In this document: one piece after another, positions 20,001-25,407 of the stretch
Layout: every line of letters starts with the position of its first letter
Numbering within the stretch: position 1 is the stretch's first letter
From: Cerasicoccus frondis
GTDB taxonomy: Bacteria > Verrucomicrobiota > Verrucomicrobiia > Opitutales > Cerasicoccaceae
Reading direction: 5' to 3'
Assembly (NCBI GenBank): GCA_031296915.1
Contig: JAVDPC010000004.1
Span: 208,929 to 272,928, forward strand
DNA length: 64,000 nucleotides
Notes under the pieces: generated by a model
What the model was told of the DNA's origin: nothing
What the model saw: only the letters and a program-made list of their open reading frames with translations
Databases searched by the model: none
Made by a program: the position numbers and the translations under genes

Positions 20001-20213
20001 AATACCCAAATTCAAAAGAAGCTCAATCAGCTCGAAGCGAATTACCAATCACTGGAAGAAACGCTCAACCAACGCCTTGGGCTCCAAGATGCCGAAACAG
20101 AGGCCCTGAAAAAACAACTCATTCAACTAAGCGCCGAGTCAGGTAAGCAGTCCCACATGTCGTCACACGAACCCAGTAACTTGTTACTTTTCACCTTCTC
20201 GCAGGAACAGTAA
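17040..20213 (+). CDS. giant secreted fibre-like surface protein B
   Basis: A 1,057-aa protein with a signal peptide (MNILKCAATLLCVCVVPL). It is a tandem paralogue of protein A: the N-terminal ~130 residues and the last ~200 (from AADYAEYLPKQD) are close matches, while the middle differs. It has a jelly-roll-like insert (WQSFTVGTEGNL onward, ~residues 270-390), two Ala/Thr-rich stalks and a region ending with LGVGVSSPSHSFHV before the C-terminal domain, but no beta-propeller. The C-terminal coiled coil (~975-1040) suggests trimerisation. The C-terminal domain resembles intramolecular chaperone/G2-type domains by its ADYAE motif (inference). Confidence 0.75.
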   Translation: MNILKCAATLLCVCVVPLTTLHAASPEVLNYQGFISVNNAPHSGDGFFRFALVDHNGATTYWSHDGSSSAGSMPASAITLAVSEGRFFIRLGDTSHANMTQSIPATVFANASDVYLRIWFDDGANGAQLLSPDQPLGSAGFALAATTADTAAVATSVAAGSVSSAALGTSAVTTDKLADGSVTAAKLASDIDASDANELITEFSLANGTLSLTEAGTTRTVDLNGSEIESILVPDSGFAFRVEGISSEEEIDQQVTDSSNLPIQVSNTWQSFTVGTEGNLVAIEAYLVNGPSPASIDAKLYQGEGDTGTQLASKSVNVDFGESGYVRIAFNSQSVEAGDVLTLALDAPFINQITWRSSNNNPYSQGRSNLGTNSDLYLRTYVKPKYDYDALTIDDEGNIAADGSGLTNLDGAALADSSVSTAKIANSAVTTAKIADNSVSTNKLENESVTAAKLASDIDASDTNELVTDFSLTDAILSLTEAGSTSTVDLSALGSTLLGEDSVTSTAIADNAVTSTELASNAVTTAKIADNAVTAAKLGSDVDVSETNELISSIYLSPALYDLRQSLSLIEGGDNIVNIDLGDMQYDSLYYERSGNTNPDVALFLKEFTESSQSYGGVQIGGTSDPEERLHVSGRILVKDGDSNFEPALILDPTQASDSSSRVKMVLQSAEDPGVGGEYHLSRNAFYDIASNSYTPNVASRSDGILFNEGKISFYSNGASSDFTPFEYVVLDGENKRLGVGVSSPSHSFHVEKSLSSSFNDITPDLDNHIALIRNTNSTGSFSDAHVLALQSENQHNSANFLSCYTRNDSYVGGIMMNLSPSLQFRSGAADYAEYLPKQDISEEIQPADVLGVFGGKVTHKTKGADWIMVASSNPIVVGNMPKGGESNGDSVITAFLGQVDVRVIGKVDIGDYLIPSGQEDGTAIAVTPDSLQLTDMTNVIGCAWEAHDGQGEGKVNAIIGLPGAHIKNQQSLLASLGNDNASLRAANTQIQKKLNQLEANYQSLEETLNQRLGLQDAETEALKKQLIQLSAESGKQSHMSSHEPSNLLLFTFSQEQ

Positions 20214-20303
20214 TCGGACCATTCGGGCAGTCACTAGTCAGGTTTGCAATTTGGACAACGCGAAACCTGTCAGTGCTGCTTAAAATGACAACACAAGCTA
20301 GAG

Positions 20304-20380
20304 ACTGTTCGAACAGGTGGTGCCCGGTGTCCCTACCGGGCTCCACCTTTTGAAATAGCTTTTTTGCATTTTCGAACAGA
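20304..20380. repeat. REP-like hairpin inside a CTGTTCGAA inverted repeat
   Basis: The core GCCCGGT-GTCCCT-ACCGGGC sits inside GGTGG...CCACC, giving a hairpin of about 12 bp. Nine-base arms flank it (CTGTTCGAA at the left, TTCGAACAG at the right). The same core occurs twice more at 21960-22056. It lies between the convergent ends of surface protein B and the gene at 20383, so it may also terminate transcription. Confidence 0.6.
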
Positions 20381-20382
20381 CA

Positions 20383-20964
20383 CTAGGCCTCGTTCTTCAC
20401 CTTCAGGAAAACAGTCCGGCTATCTGAGTCGCGGAAGAGCAGGTATTCTCCATCGGGATCGTGCCCGACAAAAACCAAGCCAATTTCCGGCGCAACAACA
20501 TCGCCAACGTGGTAAATGGAACCGTTGATGATTGCGCGCGTGCGCTTACCACCGAACCTTACGCCATTCACTTTAGCGCGATCTAAAAACTCTTCCGAAG
20601 TGCCAGCGAAATCAATATCGGTAACGCGTGGATCCTCGGACTCAGGAGCCTCCACCATCATCAATGTTGGTTGCTGGCTGGTCGCGACCGGAGTCTTGGC
20701 GCCGGTCATTACATCCCAACTTGCCTCAGCCGTTTTGTTGAGAAAAAAGCCAGCTATCGATATCACAACCACGAGGACAGCGGCAACGGTAATCCCTTTC
20801 GCTACCATTCGCTTGCGCATTTCACGACGCTCCTGCCGCATCATTTCCTGCACGGCTGGAGCCGCCCGGCTGATGTTCCCGCGATCCGCATACACCATAC
20901 CCTTCGAACCGCGACGAAGCATTTCGCGCTGTGCCTTGGGGGACTGTGGTTGGATAATCGGCAT
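20383..20964 (-). CDS. single-span envelope protein, unknown function
   Basis: A 193-aa protein with a basic cytosolic N-terminus (~60 aa), one membrane span (GITVAAVLVVVISIAGFFL, ~residues 57-75) and a periplasmic C-terminal domain. The end (VNGVRFGGKRTRAIINGSIY then HVGDVV) is weakly similar in pattern to the small beta domain of GspB/GspC-type secretion proteins (INGxxY..GD). This is a suggestion only. It is separately transcribed from tcdA by spacing (about 140 bp). Confidence 0.6.
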   Translation of the reverse strand: MPIIQPQSPKAQREMLRRGSKGMVYADRGNISRAAPAVQEMMRQERREMRKRMVAKGITVAAVLVVVISIAGFFLNKTAEASWDVMTGAKTPVATSQQPTLMMVEAPESEDPRVTDIDFAGTSEEFLDRAKVNGVRFGGKRTRAIINGSIYHVGDVVAPEIGLVFVGHDPDGEYLLFRDSDSRTVFLKVKNEA

Positions 20965-21103
20965 GACTCAGGGGCAATTAGATAATATGAAAGTAAAACC
21001 TACTGTCCGCCACAACTCAAGACTCATATCTTAACCAGCCATTAATTAAATAAAAAACCTAGCGAAAATAGGCAATTCACCCCAGCAATGTTCCCATTTG
21101 AAC

Positions 21104-21883
21104 CTATTTCTCGCTGGCCACAACTAAATCTATCGCCACTGAGGCCGCGATGAAGCCCATCGTGCCTGTCACAAAACTCGCCGTGCCGAAGCCTTGATCG
21201 CAGTTGAGCCGCAGGGACGCGCCCTCCTCCTTCGTCGCGCAGACCGTGCCATCGCCCCAGGGGAAGACCGGCGGCTCGTCGGAATACACACACGGCACCT
21301 TGAACTTCCACCGGCGCTCGCGCGGGAAATCATGATCGCGGCGCAGTTGCTTGCGCACCTTGGCCAGCAGGGGGTCGCCAATCGTGCGCGACAAGTCCTC
21401 CACCTTGACGAGTGCGGGATTCTTGCGCCCACCGGCCCCGCCAACGGTGACCAGCGGGATGCCGCGCTGGCGGCACTCGGCGATCAGGCGGCACTTGTTG
21501 GCCACGGCGTCTATGGCGTCCACCACCACATCGTAGCCCTGGCTGAGCAACTTGTCACAAGTGCCGTCGGTGAAAAAAGTCGCCTCGCAATTGATCTGGC
21601 ACTCCGGGTTGATGCGGCGCGCGCGGTCAGCGAGCACGTCGATCTTCAGCTTGCCGACCTCGCCATCCATCGCGGGCAGTTGGCGGTTGACGTTGCTCAG
21701 GCAAACGTCGTCCAGGTCGATGAGCGTGATTTGCCCAATGCCGGTGCGCGCCAGGGCTTCCACGGTCCACGAGCCCACGCCGCCCACGCCCACGACACAG
21801 GTGTGCAGCGTGCGCAGCTTCTCCAGATTTGCGGCGCCGTAAAGTCGGCCTATGCCGCCAAAGCGGGTGTAATAATCACTCAT
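21104..21883 (-). CDS. tcdA: tRNA threonylcarbamoyladenosine dehydratase (TcdA/CsdL)
   Basis: TcdA cyclises t6A37 to ct6A in tRNAs decoding ANN codons, using ATP. The 259-aa protein is an E1-like (ThiF/MoeB) enzyme: RFGGIGRLYG at the N-terminus, nucleotide-binding VVGVGGVGSWTVEALARTGIG, the acidic ATP site LIDLDDVCLSNVNRQ, and VVDAIDAVANKC. Length and motifs match TcdA rather than ThiF or MoeB. It stands alone, next to the repeat-dense region. Confidence 0.92.
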   Translation of the reverse strand: MSDYYTRFGGIGRLYGAANLEKLRTLHTCVVGVGGVGSWTVEALARTGIGQITLIDLDDVCLSNVNRQLPAMDGEVGKLKIDVLADRARRINPECQINCEATFFTDGTCDKLLSQGYDVVVDAIDAVANKCRLIAECRQRGIPLVTVGGAGGRKNPALVKVEDLSRTIGDPLLAKVRKQLRRDHDFPRERRWKFKVPCVYSDEPPVFPWGDGTVCATKEEGASLRLNCDQGFGTASFVTGTMGFIAASVAIDLVVASEK

Positions 21884-21959
21884 CGATGCCAGTTCTCTTA
21901 AGCAAACGGCCTACAGTGCAAGCCTAGGGAGCGTCCGGGAATTAAAAATGTTATCCGGC

Positions 21960-22056
21960 AAAGGTGGAGCCCGGTGTCCCTACCGGGCTTGTTCCATCCT
22001 AAAGGTTTTCCCGAGAGGCAATAGCAAGCCCGGTAGGGACACCGGGCTCCACCTTT
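21960..22056. repeat. inverted pair of REP-like units
   Basis: Two 32-base arms (21960-21991 and 22025-22056) are near-perfect reverse complements. Each contains the core GCCCGGTGTCCCTACCGGG and the outer GGTGGA/TCCACC. Each arm can form its own hairpin or the whole can form one long cruciform with a 33-nt loop. A third unit is at 20304-20380. Confidence 0.75.
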
Positions 22057-22058
22057 TC

Positions 22059-22296
22059 AACAAACCCACCAGTGTTTTCTGTCAAAACCCACTGGGGCAA
22101 ACTGCCAGAATCCACAGGGGCAAACTGACAAAACCCACTGGTGTTTTCTGCTGAAATGCCCCAGTGTTTTGCGACACAACCAACCAGTGTTTTCCAACAC
22201 AAAACACCTAAGGGTTCCGACACAACCAACCAGTGGGTTGCGACAGAAAACACCAGTGGATTTTCACGAAAAACACAGGTGGCTTTTCGCTGATCG
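22059..22296. repeat. degenerate 23-bp tandem repeat array (about 10 units)
   Basis: About ten consecutive units, most of exactly 23 bp, each starting near CA(C/G/A)AA and carrying an imperfect dyad around CCAGTG or CACTGG. Examples are ACAACCAACCAGTG then TTTTCCAAC, ACAACCAACCAGTG then GGTTGCGAC, and AAAACCCACTGG then TGTTTTCTG. There is no conserved unit/variable spacer alternation, so it is not CRISPR. The period is not a multiple of three, which argues against coding. It ends at the 272-bp inverted-repeat element. Confidence 0.75.
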
Positions 22297-22307
22297 CTGA
22301 GGGTTGT

Positions 22308-22579
22308 TAGAGCACTTTTCATCTAGATTGGCCGATCAGGCCGCAGTGATTTTTCGTGTTCAGCAAGGCGGCTTGAGCGTCGCAGGCTGGAAGCCTGTGA
22401 GCGAAAAGCCAACAACGCTGGCGCGGAAAAGCACTCGGTTTTGGGCTTGGGGACAGATTGGAAGTTCGCGGCGTTGGCATTTCAATCACGGGCTTACAGC
22501 CCGCTCAATCAAAGCCGCCTTGCGCTGCATCCAATCTATACCCCACCTGAATCGGCCAATCTAGATGAAAAGTGCTCTA
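22308..22579. mobile_element. 272-bp MITE-like element with 29-bp perfect terminal inverted repeats
   Basis: The left end TAGAGCACTTTTCATCTAGA(TTGGCCGAT) at 22308-22336 is the exact reverse complement of 22551-22579. There is no ORF inside. The interior holds two inverted copies of a ~60-nt hairpin module (GCAAGGCGGCTTGA ... AAAGCCAAC), whose apical stems are CAGGC-TGGAA-GCCTG and CGGGC-TGTAA-GCCCG. It lies 24 bp beyond the stop of the last BMC operon gene. The left 72 bases recur at 63929-64000 with one mismatch, again at the 3' end of a sugar-catabolism gene. It could be a non-autonomous transposon or a structured 3'-end element. Confidence 0.8.
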
Positions 22580-22603
22580 GATGTAATCCAACCCCATACT
22601 CGC

Positions 22604-23545
22604 TTACGCCTCACTGGCCAATGTGCGTAAATCCCTCTGCACGCGGCGGGCGGCTTGGCGTAGCGCGGCTTCTTCCTTCGGCCAGAGTTTTACATCGATC
22701 ACCGCGCCAGCTCCTCGCCGACCCACTTTCGTCGGCAGCGCCAGGCAAGTCTTGCGCAGGCCATAGCGCGGCGTGCGGAAATCGTGGCACAGACTCACCG
22801 GCAAAACTTGTTGCGTGTCGTGGACAATCGCCGTGGCGACTTCGGCCACCGCAGCGGCGTTGGCCCGGTAGGCGCCCCCCTTGCCCATCGCGATCGCGGT
22901 GTCAGCCGTGCGCGCGCGTTGTTCCACGGCGTGCTGCCAATTGTGCTCCCAGGGCTTGAGTGCGCTGATCGATTCACCTGCAACTTTTGCGCCGGACCAC
23001 AAGGGAACCATCCCCTCGCCTCGCACGCCAATCGCGTTAATCGAGACCTGCTCCAAACTCACTGACAACGCCTGCGATAAACCAACGCGTAAACGCCGCG
23101 CATCGACGACCGTGCCCATACCAATGACGCGCTCTGGCGGCAGCCCTAGATAACTGACCGCCATCGCGGTTAAGAGCTCCGCCGGCTCGGCCGCAATCAG
23201 GATTACGGCGTCCTGCTTCACCCCTGCCTGCTTGAGCTGCCCCAGTTGCCAGCAGAAATGGCGCAGGTAGCGGCGCGCAAGATCGATGCGCGGCTCCTTA
23301 CTTTGCGATGCAAAGCCTCCTGCGAAAACAATCAAATCACTTTGCGATGCAAAGTTAATTTGCGTTGCTGAGTGAATAACAACGTTTCCTTCCAAGAACG
23401 ACTCCCGCAAGTCTTGTATCTCCGCTTCGGCCAGCTGGCCTTGTGCATCGAGCAACGTGAGTTCGCGAAAGAGACCGCGCTCTAAAAAGGCCGCGACCAC
23501 GGCGCTTCCGAGTAACCCGGCTCCACCGATGACCGCGGCTTTCAT
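22604..23545 (-). CDS. lactate/malate dehydrogenase-family protein of the BMC operon
   Basis: A 313-aa Rossmann-fold protein, last gene of the BMC operon. It has the NAD loop VIGGAGLLGSAV (5-16), the active-loop Arg in KEPRIDL and the GMGTVVDARRLR helix (Asp and Arg retained), all at the usual LDH/MDH places. The catalytic-His motif normally written G(E/G)HGD reads GVRGEGMVPL (173-182), so the proton-relay His is Arg175. In PVM-type BMCs such a protein is assumed to recycle NAD with lactate or pyruvate. Loss of the His makes a standard LDH reaction doubtful. No encapsulation-peptide helix is obvious. Confidence 0.82.
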   Translation of the reverse strand: MKAAVIGGAGLLGSAVVAAFLERGLFRELTLLDAQGQLAEAEIQDLRESFLEGNVVIHSATQINFASQSDLIVFAGGFASQSKEPRIDLARRYLRHFCWQLGQLKQAGVKQDAVILIAAEPAELLTAMAVSYLGLPPERVIGMGTVVDARRLRVGLSQALSVSLEQVSINAIGVRGEGMVPLWSGAKVAGESISALKPWEHNWQHAVEQRARTADTAIAMGKGGAYRANAAAVAEVATAIVHDTQQVLPVSLCHDFRTPRYGLRKTCLALPTKVGRRGAGAVIDVKLWPKEEAALRQAARRVQRDLRTLASEA

Positions 23546-23563
23546 CTGAAGGAAGTGATTAAA

Positions 23564-23585
23564 GGAAAAGGAAAAGTCCTTTTCC
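23564..23585. repeat. short hairpin in the aldolase/LDH-like spacer
   Basis: GGAAAAGGA-AAAG-TCCTTTTCC: a perfect 9-bp stem with a 4-nt loop in the 45-bp spacer. It is the first of a series of spacer-specific simple repeats in this operon. Confidence 0.65.
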
Positions 23586-23590
23586 CCGAT

Positions 23591-24664
23591 CTAGCCGTTC
23601 AGTTGTTGTAAAATCATGTCGGTCACCTTTTGCACCAGCGCTTCGGCGTCGTCACCGGAGGGCTTGGCGGCAGGGGCCGACGGCATCGAGCAGACCACAC
23701 CGGGGCGGAACTCGGAGTTGTCGCAAAGCTCGCACTCCTTCATGTCCTCGCGGCGGTCCGGCATACCCAACTGGCGACGAATCGCGATCAGCTCCTTCAG
23801 CTTGTTGCCGCCGTAGGTGTTGAGCCCGTGACCGAGCTGCGAAGCGATGTAAATGGTGTTACAGTAGGCCTCAGTGTTTTCCATCTTCCAGTAGGCGTCT
23901 TCGACGTCCTTGCCCCAGGTGATAACACCGTGGTTTTGCATGATGATGGACTGGTGCTGCGGGGCCAGCTCGCCAACGGCCTTGGCGTTCTCGGGCGTGC
24001 CCGGCGTCTCGTAGCGGGCCAGCGCGATCTCGCCCAAGAACACTTCGGGCTCAGGGATGAGGCAGGTGGGAGGCGCGACGCCGGCAATCGCAAACGCGGT
24101 TGCGTGAATCGGGTGCGCGTGCACGCAGCTCTTGGCATCGGACGTAGCCTTCATGATCGCCAGGTGCGTGTTAACCTCCGACGTGCGCTTGCGCGAACCG
24201 GCGACCTGGTTGCCATCAAGGTCGACCATGCAAATGTCTTCCACGTCGACAAAGCCCTTGGAGATCAAAGTCGGCGTGCAGAGCACGAGGTTGTCCCCCA
24301 CGCGGACGGTGATGTTGCCGCCGTTGCCATCGCAGTAATTCTTCGCCCAGATGCGGCGGCCCATGTCGCAGATGCGCTCTTTGATCACGCGCAGTTCCGG
24401 CGAGTTGAAGTAAGCTTGGATCGCCTCGTAGCCCACGGGATCGGCGCCGGGCTTCCACTTAAATTCGTAGTCCGGCACGACGGGCTCGACCTTCGACGCG
24501 GGTGCTGCGCTCGGTGCGCGCCCCTTGGCCTTGCCGCTCTTTTTGGCTTCGCGGATGGCGTCCTTGGCGGAGGGGGTCAGGACGGCGTTGTCGGGGATGG
24601 CGCACAGGCCTTTGCCGCTGGCCAGCAGCGCTTCAACGTCTTTACCGGTGAATACTTTTTTCAT
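23591..24664 (-). CDS. class II aldolase (fuculose/rhamnulose-1-phosphate aldolase), BMC-targeted
   Basis: Splits L-fuculose- or L-rhamnulose-1-phosphate into DHAP and L-lactaldehyde. The 357-aa protein is longer than FucA (~215). A ~95-residue N-terminal extension contains a helix (KDVEALLASG). The zinc class II aldolase core follows, with GNGGNITVR (~114), SEVNTHLAIM (catalytic Glu), VHAHPIHAT (zinc His pair) and MQNHGVITWG (third His). A linker with CELC and a further Cys leads to a C-terminal amphipathic helix (DDAEALVQKVTDMILQQL), which looks like an encapsulation peptide. It starts 3 bp after the preceding BMC-P gene. Confidence 0.9.
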   Translation of the reverse strand: MKKVFTGKDVEALLASGKGLCAIPDNAVLTPSAKDAIREAKKSGKAKGRAPSAAPASKVEPVVPDYEFKWKPGADPVGYEAIQAYFNSPELRVIKERICDMGRRIWAKNYCDGNGGNITVRVGDNLVLCTPTLISKGFVDVEDICMVDLDGNQVAGSRKRTSEVNTHLAIMKATSDAKSCVHAHPIHATAFAIAGVAPPTCLIPEPEVFLGEIALARYETPGTPENAKAVGELAPQHQSIIMQNHGVITWGKDVEDAYWKMENTEAYCNTIYIASQLGHGLNTYGGNKLKELIAIRRQLGMPDRREDMKECELCDNSEFRPGVVCSMPSAPAAKPSGDDAEALVQKVTDMILQQLNG

Positions 24665-24667
24665 GAT

Positions 24668-24973
24668 TTAAAGAGTGTGGGTCGAGCCCTGGTAAGTGAT
24701 TTCATCGATCAACGCGCAGTTAAACGCATCGACCGGTGTCGGTTGGTCAAAGGTTGCGGAAGCCTCCCCCCCTTCGACAAAGCCAATGACGTCGCCGAGA
24801 CCGCCGCCCATGTTGTCATAGACAACCACGTCGGGCTGGCCGGAAACCGGCGGCAGCTCATCGCCGCGAATGCGCGCCTTGTCCATCGGGCTGACCAACA
24901 GGAAGCGGCCGGCCTTGTAGGACGGATCGCTGTCACTGAGGGTTACTTTGCCGATAACTTTGCCGAAGCGCAT
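24668..24973 (-). CDS. BMC-P pentameric shell vertex protein (EutN/CcmL family), copy 1
   Basis: A 101-aa single-domain EutN/CcmL protein that caps the 12 vertices of the icosahedral shell. The strand MRFGKVIGKVTLS, the core KAGRFLLVSPMD and the glycine turn GGGLGDVIGFVEGG are diagnostic. It is one of three divergent BMC-P paralogues in the operon, as expected for PVM-type compartments. It is tightly coupled to the aldolase gene (3-bp gap). Confidence 0.92.
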   Translation of the reverse strand: MRFGKVIGKVTLSDSDPSYKAGRFLLVSPMDKARIRGDELPPVSGQPDVVVYDNMGGGLGDVIGFVEGGEASATFDQPTPVDAFNCALIDEITYQGSTHTL

Positions 24974-24979
24974 TTGGGT

Positions 24980-25035
24980 GAAAGTTCGAAGGTTTGAAAG
25001 TTTGGAGGTTGGGAGGTTGGGAGGTTCGAAAAGTT
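24980..25035. repeat. tandem 8-mers in BMC-P/BMC-P spacer
   Basis: Six exact 8-base steps (GAAAGTTC, GAAGGTTT, GAAAGTTT, GGAGGTTG, GGAGGTTG, GGAGGTTC) followed by GAAAAGTTT fill nearly the whole 62-bp spacer. The consensus is GRARGTTN on the plus strand, NAACYTYC in the mRNA. Similar octamers occur in the spacers at 26893 and 27700. Confidence 0.75.
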
Positions 25036-25293
25036 TTAATCGTCTTCGATGGCGAGGATCATGTTGCGAATCGGCGTCTTATCGATGCCGAGGAATTCGC
25101 GCACGCCCTTGCCGTCGGTGGTGATGACAATCTTCGAGCCAACGCCCGCGCCTTGCGGATCGATCGCCATCACGGGCTGGCCGACTTCGTTATCCGCCTC
25201 GTCGATCGGCTGGCAAATGAGCAAACGCCAACCGCGCATGGTCTCATGACACATGGTGCTGACGACGTTGCCATCTACTCGGGCGCGGATCAT
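25036..25293 (-). CDS. BMC-P pentameric shell vertex protein, copy 2
   Basis: An 85-aa EutN/CcmL-family protein, the shortest of the three. MIRARVDGNVVSTMCHETMR is the first strand pair, GWRLLICQPID the core, and GAGVGSKIVITTDG the conserved Gly turn and strand. It ends in the acidic tail ILAIEDD. It forms a pentamer at shell vertices. Confidence 0.9.
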   Translation of the reverse strand: MIRARVDGNVVSTMCHETMRGWRLLICQPIDEADNEVGQPVMAIDPQGAGVGSKIVITTDGKGVREFLGIDKTPIRNMILAIEDD

Positions 25294-25303
25294 TGGGAGG
25301 AAA

Positions 25304-25403
25304 GGTGTGGAAGTTTTGAAGTGTTGATGTGTGGAGGTTATATCGTGGCTTTGAGTTTGGCAGGAACTTCAACACGTCCCCACTTCAACACCTCTACACT
25401 TTG
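25304..25403. repeat. long imperfect hairpin in ALDH/BMC-P spacer
   Basis: The left arm (GTGTGGAAGTTTTGAAGTG onward) and right arm (AACTTCAACACGTCCCCACT onward) pair over about 35 positions, with around 27 identities and most mismatches G/A or C/T (wobble-compatible). Each arm is itself built from GTGTTGAAG-like repeats. It fills most of the 114-bp spacer. Confidence 0.6.
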
Positions 25404-25407
25404 AAAT

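Noticed and set aside
20304-20315. CTGTTCGAACAG as a tRNA T-arm or LexA site
   Set aside because: No cloverleaf can be built around it, and its copies pair with the flank at 20371, so it belongs to the REP-like element. No tRNA gene was found by eye in the intergenic regions.
22059-22296. Possible CRISPR array
   Set aside because: Units of about 23 bp follow each other directly and are all degenerate. There is no identical repeat plus unique spacer alternation, and no cas genes are nearby.
21999-22322. 107-codon minus-strand open frame across the 23-bp repeats
   Set aside because: The 23-bp period is not a multiple of three and the frame begins in one mobile element and ends in a REP arm, so openness is a by-product of the repeats.
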